DNA of 5,477 nucleotides. Origin: Methylococcaceae bacterium (lineage in GTDB: Bacteria > Pseudomonadota > Gammaproteobacteria > Methylococcales > Methylomonadaceae). How positions within the stretch are numbered: the first letter of the stretch is position 1; every line of letters begins with the position of its first letter. The DNA is taken from the NCBI GenBank assembly GCA_021647145.1, contig JAKIVF010000167.1, positions 1-5,477 of the forward strand, in the 5' to 3' direction. The notes under the pieces were generated by a model that saw only the letters and a program-made list of their open reading frames with translations, did not search any database and was not told where the DNA came from. Below are positions 1-5,140 of this stretch, piece after piece. The position numbers and the translations under genes were made by a program.

Positions 1-312
1 GAAGCTCGTCAGAACTTTGCAACTATCCTTGATGAAGCTAAAAAAGATGGTGCTGTTTGTATTAAAAAACGTGATGGTGAGGTTTTTTATATAAAACCTG
101 CTAAATCCAAACGTTCACCTTTTGATGGACAGTTTCCACTAACAAATGACAATAGATTTTATAAAATTGTAGATCCTCTTAGAAAATGGGTGAAAGGTGT
201 AAATTTGCGTTTGTCTTCTTCTGATATTGTAGATCCTCGTGATATTGTAGATCCTCGTGATCGTATAGATATGATCCGAAACGGAAGATATGATCCGAAA
301 CGGAAGATATGA
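1..312 (+). CDS. Phd/YefM-family antitoxin, 5' end outside window, altered C-terminus
   Basis: The reading frame is open from the first base and ends at TGA 310-312. The visible protein begins EARQNFATILDEAKKDGAVC and continues through IKKRDGEVFYIKPAKS. This is the classic Phd/YefM antitoxin pattern: an EARxNF...LD.A...G helix pair followed by an I.(K/R)RDGE.. strand. Only a few N-terminal residues should be missing. Such antitoxins bind operator DNA through this fold and neutralise a VapC-, Doc- or RelE-type toxin through a C-terminal tail. Here the tail is abnormal. An 18-bp in-frame tandem repeat gives IVDPRD twice, and a 19-bp repeat shifts the frame, so the protein ends MIRNGRYDPKRKI. 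With a single 19-bp copy it would end in a different frame at MIRRP. No toxin gene follows, so it is an orphan or the toxin lies upstream. Lone antitoxin genes are common passengers of chromosomal integrons. The family call is fairly firm; activity is doubtful. Confidence 0.75.
   Translation, partial: EARQNFATILDEAKKDGAVCIKKRDGEVFYIKPAKSKRSPFDGQFPLTNDNRFYKIVDPLRKWVKGVNLRLSSSDIVDPRDIVDPRDRIDMIRNGRYDPKRKI
223..258 (+). repeat. 18-bp in-frame tandem duplication in the antitoxin gene
   Basis: GATATTGTAGATCCTCGT occurs at 223-240 and again, identical, at 241-258, encoding DIVDPR twice. A partial relative, ATTGTAGATCCTCTT, lies at 166-180 (IVDPL). The unit is a multiple of three, so the frame is kept. 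It looks like slippage or unequal crossover inside the tail-coding part of the gene. Confidence 0.9.
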
Positions 313-318
313 TCCGAA
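267..318 (+). repeat. 19-bp tandem repeat (2.7 copies) that shifts the antitoxin frame
   Basis: The 19-bp unit AGATATGATCCGAAACGGA occurs at 267-285 and 286-304, and its first 14 bases recur at 305-318. The unit is not a multiple of three, so each copy changes the downstream frame and the stop codon used. The gene stops at 310-312, inside the third partial unit. The expansion is directly visible; that it damaged the antitoxin tail is inference. Confidence 0.9.
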
Positions 319-363
319 GACCTTAAAAGGTAAGTCCTTGTTTTAAATGCCTTGTTATCTTGT

Positions 364-533
364 ATATTGAGACCTTTGCACGAGTCAGGGGCGAAAGAAA
401 AAATAGGCTAAAATTTTACTGATTGAGGCGGAAAATGAAGCTAATAACGAGTTATTAGCAAGTTGTCCAACAAAAAGCAGTGAAATTTTAGTCATTTTTA
501 CCTGTCATCTGATTCGTGCAAAGGTCTCATATT
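364..533. mobile_element. 160-bp MITE with IS5-like terminal inverted repeats
   Basis: The element spans 369-528. Its ends, GAGACCTTTGCACGAGTCAG at 369-388 and the reverse complement of 509-528, match at 19 of 20 positions. The direct repeat ATATT flanks it at 364-368 and 529-533 as a target duplication. The complementarity continues inward: ATAGGCTAAAATTTTACTG near 404-422 pairs imperfectly with 479-499, and a perfect 8-bp-arm palindrome (CTAATAAC-GA-GTTATTAG) sits in the centre at 441-458. The strand could therefore fold into one long hairpin. There is no transposase ORF, so mobility would need an enzyme supplied in trans. The GAGACCTTTGCA end resembles those of IS5-family elements (IS1031/IS1106-like), recalled at family level and not checked. 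Confidence 0.85.
441..458. repeat. central perfect palindrome of the MITE
   Basis: CTAATAAC and GTTATTAG flank a GA loop with no mismatch. The palindrome lies near the middle of the 160-bp element and would form the tip of the large hairpin made by its arms. Confidence 0.85.
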
Positions 534-613
534 ATTAATATTCTATAGTTCTACCTGAGCTTTCGTTTAATATAGGTAGTGCTGAATTTCACTTTCAGCT
601 AAGTTAAATCGGC

Positions 614-638
614 AATCCCTTTAAATGAGGCGTTAGCT
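614..638 (+). other. right half of an integron attC-like site (attC-1), left half unclear
   Basis: This 25-base segment matches the right end of the second attC (1632-1656) at 21 positions without gaps. The last 11 bases, AGGCGTTAGCT, are identical. GTTAGCT at 632-638 is the presumed crossover heptamer, cut after its G. The expected left arm (CTAAC...GGGATT) is not visible in 533-613. The only candidate is a weak CCTTAAAAGG stretch at 321-330, on the far side of the MITE. If that is the left arm, the MITE sits inside the attC loop; if not, attC-1 is a remnant. The site ends the antitoxin segment and begins the methyltransferase segment. Confidence 0.5.
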
Positions 639-726
639 GTGCTGCGACGCAAAGGCATCAATTTACAAGTATTAAAGATGAACTTTTTCCTCGTACAAAA
701 GTGCTAAAAAGAAGGGGTGTGCAATT

Positions 727-759
727 ATAGTTGTGCTAACATCAAACTAACACAACTAT
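727..759. repeat. 9-bp perfect inverted repeat, hairpin
   Basis: ATAGTTGTG at 727-735 is the exact reverse complement of CACAACTAT at 751-759, with a 15-base loop that contains GCTAAC and CTAAC. The right arm is followed by TTTTATA, so it could act as a weak terminator, but the stem is AT-rich. It could also be a remnant of an attC-like fold. Function unknown. Confidence 0.6.
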
Positions 760-850
760 TTTATACCCATAATTTTGTAATTTATTTATCTGTGAAACTA
801 ATGCTTCTCCTTGGGCATGTTCAAGGGTTTGAAATTTCACCAGTTTCCTA

Positions 851-874
851 TCATGCAGTTAGTACTGTGCATGA
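851..874. repeat. 7-bp perfect inverted repeat TCATGCA/TGCATGA
   Basis: TCATGCA at 851-857 and TGCATGA at 868-874 are exact reverse complements with a 10-base spacer. The hairpin lies about 55 bases before the methyltransferase start and might be an operator or mRNA structure. Nothing downstream of it resembles a terminator U-tract. Confidence 0.5.
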
Positions 875-929
875 TGGGCAAAGGTATATTCATTTTTTAC
901 AGAATAAAAATCTCTAGGTAATTAAGAAA

Positions 930-1532
930 ATGGAACTTGAATTTGAAATTTTTGACAAAGAACTAATCACTTATAACCAAAAGGTTGTAATGACGAGAAA
1001 AGAGGAGCCTTATTTTAATCGTTTATTTCAGTCATTAGAAAAGTTGCAACCTAAAACAGTATTAGAAATTGGCTATGGTTTAGGGATTAGTGCTTTTTTA
1101 ATTCAGAAATATTTTAAACCCGATAGCCACTTAATATTTGAAATAGAAAAAAAAATTGGTGGAATAGCCAGTACCTTTTCTCAGGGCTATTCTAATGTTG
1201 AGGTTATTATTGATGATTGGGCAAATATTAATAACGATATGACTTTTGATTTTATCTTTTTCGATCCATTTGATTATTCAGAGTGTAGCAACATGACAAG
1301 AGAAGAAACGGCTGAAAAACTAAAACAGTTGCTAGGAAAAAATGGAGTTCTATCTCACCCTCACTTTGGAGATGGTGAGGCAAGTGAGTTTTTAGGTTTT
1401 AACCACAGTATTATTGAACGCTTTAAAATCCCTCCCTTTGAGACGGGTGATGGTTTTATTTGTGAAGATGTGGCAAGTATTATACGATGCAGAGAGGAAG
1501 ATGATATGGAGAAAATACTACAAAATATCTAA
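930..1532 (+). CDS. class I SAM-dependent methyltransferase, guanidinoacetate/arginine methyltransferase-like
   Basis: This 200-residue protein has a complete Rossmann methyltransferase core. The SAM-binding glycine loop LEIGYGLGIS is at 45-54, the ribose-binding acidic residue is near E71 (LIFEIE), IIDDW is at 93-97, and a motif-IV-like FDFIFFDPFD is at 106-115. The loop and the upstream VVMTRKEEPYFNRLF (19-33) closely recall the V-M-E-x-W-E-x-P-Y-M and LEVGFGMGIS signatures of guanidinoacetate and RMT2-type arginine N-methyltransferases. In those enzymes the acidic residue in the motif-IV loop contacts the guanidino group. The substrate is therefore likely a guanidino compound or an Arg side chain, but this is inference. 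The ATG at 930 has only a weak AGG 11 bases upstream. ATG 990 (Met21) has AAGG five bases upstream, yet would drop the conserved residues just before Met21. The gene sits alone between two attC-like sites, and its stop overlaps the left attC core. Confidence 0.75.
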   Translation: MELEFEIFDKELITYNQKVVMTRKEEPYFNRLFQSLEKLQPKTVLEIGYGLGISAFLIQKYFKPDSHLIFEIEKKIGGIASTFSQGYSNVEVIIDDWANINNDMTFDFIFFDPFDYSECSNMTREETAEKLKQLLGKNGVLSHPHFGDGEASEFLGFNHSIIERFKIPPFETGDGFICEDVASIIRCREEDDMEKILQNI

Positions 1533-1656
1533 CTAAAACATAAGCTTAAATAATTTGTTAAGTCGGGATTGTGCTGTAAGTTTCGGTGTACAGTGTCATG
1601 GGTTCGGACAGTTGATGGTAGCCTGTACACAAATCCCGTTATGTTAGGCGTTAGCT
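1527..1656 (+). other. integron attC recombination site (attC-2)
   Basis: The site begins with ATCTAAC (1527-1533, fitting RYYYAAC and overlapping the methyltransferase stop). It ends with the paired core heptamers GTTAGGC (1643-1649) and GTTAGCT (1650-1656). Left bases CTAAC...AACATAA pair with right TTATGTT...GTTAG. CGGGATT (1564-1570) pairs with AATCCCG (1632-1638), continuing to GTG/CAC with one bulged base, which recalls the extrahelical base of folded attC strands. GTGTACAG (1586-1593) pairs with CTGTACAC (1623-1630). The length of 130 bp is in the range of long attC sites such as Vibrio repeats. The stem is not followed by a T-run, so a terminator is less likely. The left arm carries an extra CTTAA...TTAAG insert at 1544-1561. 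Confidence 0.65.
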
Positions 1657-1759
1657 CCTAATATTCAAATATTGTCACTTTTACAAACCCTATTATGCAT
1701 AATAAATATGCAATAAATACAAATAGTTAGGCACTCTAGGTGTTTTTTTTTAGTATATA

Positions 1760-1792
1760 TTACAATGACTTATAGAAATCTATTATTTGTAA
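1760..1792. promoter_or_regulatory. nested dyad, possible operator over the -35 region
   Basis: TTACAA (1760-1765) and TTGTAA (1787-1792) are reverse complements. Between them ATAGA (1772-1776) and TCTAT (1779-1783) form a tighter dyad around AA. The two dyads are not exactly concentric (gaps of 6 and 3 bases). The right arm coincides with the proposed -35 box, a usual place for a repressor. In such AT-rich DNA chance dyads are frequent, so support is modest. Confidence 0.3.
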
Positions 1793-1814
1793 TAAAAATG
1801 ATGTAGCATATGAT
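1787..1814 (+). promoter_or_regulatory. candidate sigma70 promoter for the RiPP operon
   Basis: TTGTAA at 1787-1792 (4 of 6 to TTGACA) is followed after 16 bases by TATGAT at 1809-1814 (5 of 6 to TATAAT). Transcription would begin near 1821, giving a leader of about 39 bases before the precursor ATG. It is the best-spaced pair in the region, chosen by eye. Confidence 0.4.
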
Positions 1815-1859
1815 TTCTTTTAGATACAAATATACTTAAATCACTAAATGGAGTAAACT

Positions 1860-2033
1860 ATGACTACTGCACAAATACAACTAACTAAAGAAATCAAAAG
1901 CAACGCTGACTTATTAGCTTCAGTAATACCTAAGAACCCAATACTTGCTCGAATGAGAGATGAAATTTTATCAGCTCCTCATAAAGCCATTACAAGTTAT
2001 GACCGCATGCACAATCGTCACAATCGTTCATAA
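1860..2033 (+). CDS. RiPP precursor peptide with C-terminal YDR-HNR-HNR core
   Basis: This 57-residue ORF starts at ATG 1860 with GGAG six bases upstream and stops at TAA 2031-2033. It is not recognised as a named family. The N-terminal part, MTTAQIQLTKEIKSNADLLA onward, is polar and likely helical, as expected of a leader bound by a modifying enzyme. The C-terminus is SYDRMHNRHNRS (46-57): three consecutive aromatic-X-Arg units, Y47-D48-R49, H51-N52-R53 and H54-N55-R56, and a final Ser. Three-residue aromatic-X-X motifs ending in a polar or basic residue are the substrate pattern of cyclophane-forming (triceptide) radical SAM/SPASM maturases, which join the aromatic ring to the beta carbon of the third residue. 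The maturase gene follows after three bases in the same frame. No Cys or Gly-Gly cleavage motif is present. The gene is real by position, ribosome site and repeat structure; the chemistry is inferred. Confidence 0.8.
   Translation: MTTAQIQLTKEIKSNADLLASVIPKNPILARMRDEILSAPHKAITSYDRMHNRHNRS
2010..2027 (+). repeat. 9-bp tandem duplication encoding His-Asn-Arg twice
   Basis: CACAATCGT occurs at 2010-2018 and 2019-2027 without a mismatch, giving HNR-HNR. Identical codons in both copies point to a recent duplication of one core motif rather than convergence. Confidence 0.9.
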
Positions 2034-2036
2034 TCG

Positions 2037-4232
2037 ATGAGTCGCAAAATTTTAAAACAAGAACAGGAGGATATACCACCCGTTTCTTGTTTTTTAATAA
2101 AAGTTGCCTCCCGTTGTAATCTGGACTGTGATTATTGCTATGTATATCAACATGCAGATCAAAGCTGGAAAGATATGCCAAAATTTCTTGGTCAATATGA
2201 GATTAAAACGTTTATCAGTAGGCTGTCAGATTATATATCAGAAAAATCATTAAAAAAAATACTTGTTATTCTTCATGGTGGAGAACCGATATTATTTGGA
2301 ATGAAAAGGATAATCGATCTTTCAAACTCAATACGAGCAGGGGTTTCAAATTGTGAGGTAGATATATCTCTTCAGACAAATGGTGTATTGCTTACAGATG
2401 AAGCTTGCCAACTCTTTGAGGTTAACAATATCTCTGTTTCTTTGAGCCTCGATGGCCCTAAAGAAATTCACAACTTGCATCGTCCTTTTAGAACTGGGAA
2501 AGACTCTTTTTATGAAGTATCTAGAGCTTTAGAGCTTTTACAAAAATACCCAACTATTTTTACAGGTGTAATTTCAGTTATTGACCCTCGCTTTCCTGCA
2601 AGCAGATATTTTGAATATTTCGACAAATATGATATTCCATCATTAGACTTCCTTCTTCCAGATGCAAACTATCTTAAACCAGCTCCATATATAAAAAATT
2701 CACCTGATCTTTATGTAAACTGGTTAATTGATGCATTTAGTACTTGGTTTAATCAATACCCTCATATATCTGTAAGGACATTTGAGTCTTTAATTTTGAG
2801 TCTAACTGGTGATGAAAAAACAGGCACTGATGCATTTGGTTTTGGCGATGTTAGTTTGCTTTGTATAGAAACAGATGGGAGTTATCACGATTTAGATGTT
2901 TTAAAAGTTACAAAAGAAGGGCAGTCAAACCTTGGTTACAATGTTTCAAATCTCAGCATAATAAAAGTCTTACAGTCGGAAAAAATTAAATTGCATCGTA
3001 AGCTTCTATCAAAAAAGGGAATGTCAAAGAAATGCCTTGAGTGTGATGTTTTGAATGTATGTGGTGGTGGTGCTGTTCCGCATAGGTTTAGCGGGGATTT
3101 CGATAACCCAAGTATATATTGCAATGAATTATACGCATTAATTAGTCATGCAAAAAAGACACTAACTAAAGTTATACAAAATGAGCATGATGACAATGGG
3201 ACTATAAAACTAAAGGACTTAGATTTAGAGGTAAATTCATACTGCCTTCGCATTGATAAAAATAAATCTTTTTATCAATTACTACACAAGTACAAAGCTT
3301 ACTCTTCAAGAAAACTGCTCGTCACTTTGGATGAATTGAGAGCTAATGACTTTCTTACTGAGGAAGCATATAGTTTAGTAGTGTCTTTAAATAAAAATGA
3401 TTTTGAAAGTTTTAGTATAAAACCAGCAATAAAGTTTTATCATGTGATTGCTAACTCTTACCTATCTGGAGTCAAGAGAAAAAACCTAGTTGGAAGTGAA
3501 ATTGATATAGACTGGGATAAAATATCGAGTTATGTGTCTAATAAGTTTATTTCGAATTCTTTCCCACAGATTAATGTAAGTGATAATTGGCTTCGATTAC
3601 CTTTTGAAGGGGTAGTTGAGTTTCAAAGTGACTCAAGTAATAAATTTAAGAATTTAATGCTCGATGCCTTCGAAATTATAAAAGAATACGATCGTGAGCT
3701 ATATAATGAAATACTTCATCTCAGTCCATCTATTCAATTCATCCATGATACGACAGCATCCCCTGATAAAGCAGTATCATTTAGTGATAATACAGTTCCG
3801 GGTTGTTTATATATAGGCTGTGAATGTTCAGGGGAAATGATTTCAAGAAACTTAGCTGCTGAATCAATTATACATGAACATTTGCATCAAAAGCTTCATA
3901 TGCTTCAAAACTTCATTGACCTTTTTATCCAAAATTATCCCTATGTTGAATCACCTTGGCGTGAAGAGTTGCGTCCTCCAAGCGGACTTTTACATGCCAT
4001 TTTCGTATTTGTGGAAGTGTTTTCATTCTGGTGTTATTTGTTTAAAAATGGAAAAATTCCTCCCAAAGAACTTACATCAGCAAATAATGCTTTGAAAGAA
4101 GTCTTTCAGCAATTAAATATAGGATTTGACACCTTGAAAAAAACCAATTTATCAAGTAAAGGGATGGAATTACAAAAAACACTGATTGAAAAGTTCGAAA
4201 AGGATAGTGAATATTGTCAAATTCACTTCTAA
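2037..4232 (+). CDS. radical SAM/SPASM peptide maturase fused to a C-terminal HExxH (peptide beta-hydroxylase-type) domain
   Basis: This 731-residue protein starts with a radical SAM domain. C27xxxC31xxC34 (CNLDCDYC) binds the 4Fe-4S cluster that cleaves SAM; HGGEP (80-84), QTNG (113-116) and SLDGP (137-141) are the usual following motifs. A SPASM-type region carries C276, C333xxC336 plus C342-GGG, and C362 for auxiliary clusters. After a linker, HEHLH (613-617) is an HExxH metal site, followed by SPWREELRP and GLLHAIFVF (639-658), with H653 the likely third ligand. This arrangement is that of the FxsB-like maturases, whose HExxH domain is named an alpha-ketoglutarate-dependent peptide beta-hydroxylase. 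Predicted role: cyclophane formation on the upstream peptide plus hydroxylation of it in the cytoplasm. The ATG lies three bases after the precursor stop, in the same frame and without its own ribosome site, so translation is probably coupled. The 3' end overlaps the next gene by 19 bases. Confidence 0.85.
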   Translation: MSRKILKQEQEDIPPVSCFLIKVASRCNLDCDYCYVYQHADQSWKDMPKFLGQYEIKTFISRLSDYISEKSLKKILVILHGGEPILFGMKRIIDLSNSIRAGVSNCEVDISLQTNGVLLTDEACQLFEVNNISVSLSLDGPKEIHNLHRPFRTGKDSFYEVSRALELLQKYPTIFTGVISVIDPRFPASRYFEYFDKYDIPSLDFLLPDANYLKPAPYIKNSPDLYVNWLIDAFSTWFNQYPHISVRTFESLILSLTGDEKTGTDAFGFGDVSLLCIETDGSYHDLDVLKVTKEGQSNLGYNVSNLSIIKVLQSEKIKLHRKLLSKKGMSKKCLECDVLNVCGGGAVPHRFSGDFDNPSIYCNELYALISHAKKTLTKVIQNEHDDNGTIKLKDLDLEVNSYCLRIDKNKSFYQLLHKYKAYSSRKLLVTLDELRANDFLTEEAYSLVVSLNKNDFESFSIKPAIKFYHVIANSYLSGVKRKNLVGSEIDIDWDKISSYVSNKFISNSFPQINVSDNWLRLPFEGVVEFQSDSSNKFKNLMLDAFEIIKEYDRELYNEILHLSPSIQFIHDTTASPDKAVSFSDNTVPGCLYIGCECSGEMISRNLAAESIIHEHLHQKLHMLQNFIDLFIQNYPYVESPWREELRPPSGLLHAIFVFVEVFSFWCYLFKNGKIPPKELTSANNALKEVFQQLNIGFDTLKKTNLSSKGMELQKTLIEKFEKDSEYCQIHF

Positions 4233-5140
4233 TATTAAAATCGCTTTTACCAAGCGACGAAGAACAGAGATGGGACTATCTTTATTCTTACTTTAGTGAT
4301 CAATATATTACATGTGATGATTTTGATCATTGTTGGAAAATTACTTTTGATTCACTTCCAAGCCAAGAATGCTATATTGATCCTAATTTAATGAAAGGGT
4401 TAGATTGGTGGGGGCTATCAAATATAAAAAAAATACCTAGTGCCTATAAATTGCGTAATAAAGGAATTGTAGCTTTAAATGATTCATGGACACTATATGA
4501 ATGGTTAAGGTGGTTTGAAAGAACTGATAAAAAAAATTTTGATAAACTAACTATTATTCATCTAGATGAACATGATGATATGATGTCCCCCCACCTTCTT
4601 CAAAAAAATGAAGGTTTATTTGATTTTTTCACAAATGACATTGTCGATTTCACAAGCAGAAAGGTTTTTAACGCAATAAAATCATCTTCAATTGAAATTG
4701 GTTCGTTCGTTACTTTATTTCTCTATTTCCTTTCTCATAGGAATATTGAGATAAGACATTTAGGGCAAAAGCTTCATGAAGATAGAGATAGCAAAAACTA
4801 CTCAATTGAGGTCACATGCAATAAGAAGCATAAATTAGCTCCCGATTATAAAAGACCAGTATGTAACTTTATTGATAAAAAAAGTGGTAGTAGCAGTAGT
4901 AATTTAACATATAAGTTTTTCACTTCTATTGAAGATGCATTTGATATAGATACAGAACAACCTATTCTTCTCCATATTGATATGGACTATTTCTGTAACA
5001 GATATGAAGGCTGCTCAGACTGGAAACAGAAAAAAAATAGACATGACCCATCAATTGATGAAATATTAACTACTTGTCCGTATCGTTTTTCTGTCATGCC
5101 GGGTAAAAAACCCATGATTAAACGCAGACAACCAAAGTAG
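4214..5140 (+). CDS. UPF0489-family (peptide arginase-like) protein, 3' end replaced at a junction
   Basis: The ORF starts at TTG 4214 (AGGA at 4201-4204; an in-frame TGA at 4208 excludes earlier starts) and overlaps the maturase gene by 19 bases, so it is translationally coupled. HLDEHDDM (116-123) matches the arginase-type DxHxD manganese motif and HIDMDYF (254-260) the DxD motif, in the spacing of UPF0489 proteins. That family includes OspR-type peptide arginases, which convert Arg to Orn inside RiPP precursors. The neighbouring precursor has Arg closing each core motif, so Arg-to-Orn conversion of R49, R53 or R56 is the natural prediction. The native sequence seems to stop around RHDPSIDE (276-283). 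The last 25 or so residues (ILTTCPYRF...KRRQPK) are read antisense through the SDR gene. The protein thus lacks its proper C-terminus and may be inactive. Family call good; substrate inferred from context. Confidence 0.75.
   Translation: MSNSLLILKSLLPSDEEQRWDYLYSYFSDQYITCDDFDHCWKITFDSLPSQECYIDPNLMKGLDWWGLSNIKKIPSAYKLRNKGIVALNDSWTLYEWLRWFERTDKKNFDKLTIIHLDEHDDMMSPHLLQKNEGLFDFFTNDIVDFTSRKVFNAIKSSSIEIGSFVTLFLYFLSHRNIEIRHLGQKLHEDRDSKNYSIEVTCNKKHKLAPDYKRPVCNFIDKKSGSSSSNLTYKFFTSIEDAFDIDTEQPILLHIDMDYFCNRYEGCSDWKQKKNRHDPSIDEILTTCPYRFSVMPGKKPMIKRRQPK

Larger units (their letters stand above)
639..929. other. cassette leader region without a convincing gene; two hairpins and possible decayed ORF pieces
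   Basis: No ORF here has both a good start and a recognisable product. Two inverted repeats are clear (727-759 and 851-874). A frame open from 632 reads ...IKDELFPRTKVLKRRGVQL and stops at 728-730. Another, open to 915-917, ends SYHAVSTVHDGQRYIHFLQ, faintly like the last strands of 2OG-Fe(II) oxygenases (His followed by a G-x-R-Y turn). These may be remnants of a decayed gene. The only start for the second frame is GTG at 717, abutting a GAAGGGG run with no proper spacing, or ATG at 801. No promoter can be named confidently. Confidence 0.4.
633..1650 (+). mobile_element. putative integron gene cassette carrying the methyltransferase
   Basis: A cassette would run from the crossover in attC-1 (after G632) to the crossover in attC-2 (after G1650), about 1,018 bp. 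It holds one convincing gene, 930-1532, whose stop codon overlaps the left core of its attC, as is typical of cassettes. The gene and the attC point the same way. The roughly 300-bp leader before the gene is longer than usual for a cassette. No integrase or attI is in the window, so whether the array is class-type or sedentary chromosomal cannot be decided. Confidence 0.5.
1657..1859 (+). promoter_or_regulatory. leader region of the RiPP operon
   Basis: These 203 bases between attC-2 and the precursor gene hold no gene but several signals. There is a hairpin TGCATA/TATGCA at 1696-1712, another integron-core-like GTTAGGC at 1726-1732, a nine-T run at 1742-1750, a nested dyad at 1760-1792 and a sigma70-like promoter at 1787-1814. 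A ribosome site GGAG lies at 1850-1853, six bases before the precursor ATG. The operon therefore seems to carry its own promoter and does not depend on an upstream cassette promoter. Confidence 0.5.

Noticed and set aside
717..917. 66-codon + strand ORF starting with GTG at 717
   Set aside because: The start abuts its only purine-rich stretch with no spacing, and the frame runs through two strong hairpins. Only the last third looks protein-like, so it is described as a possible remnant, not a gene.
1564..1638. CGGGATT...AATCCCG stem as a rho-independent terminator of the methyltransferase gene
   Set aside because: The loop is about 60 bases and no T-run follows; core heptamers at both ends and the partial copy at 614-638 fit attC better.
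1533..1656. XerC/XerD (pdif) site, because of ACATAA and TTATGTTA strings typical of Acinetobacter plasmids
   Set aside because: No 28-bp arrangement of two 11-base arms with a 6-base spacer could be found; the strings are instead the paired arms of the attC-like structure.
1726..1750. GTTAGGC with following T-run as a third attC or a terminator
   Set aside because: No complementary left arm or repeat of the flanking 25-base motif, and the stem before the T-run is only about three pairs.
2065..2070. Perfect AGGAGG as a ribosome site for a later maturase start
   Set aside because: No in-frame ATG, GTG or TTG follows at a suitable distance, and a later start would approach the radical SAM cysteines; treated as coincidence within the coding sequence.
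1990..2181. 63-codon - strand ORF
   Set aside because: It lies antisense to the precursor and the start of the maturase, which have clear motifs; no ribosome site or similarity.
2936..3124. 62-codon - strand ORF
   Set aside because: Antisense to the SPASM cysteine region of the maturase; a shadow frame.
3874..4095. 73-codon + strand ORF in another frame
   Set aside because: Lies wholly inside the maturase gene over the HExxH region; a shadow frame.
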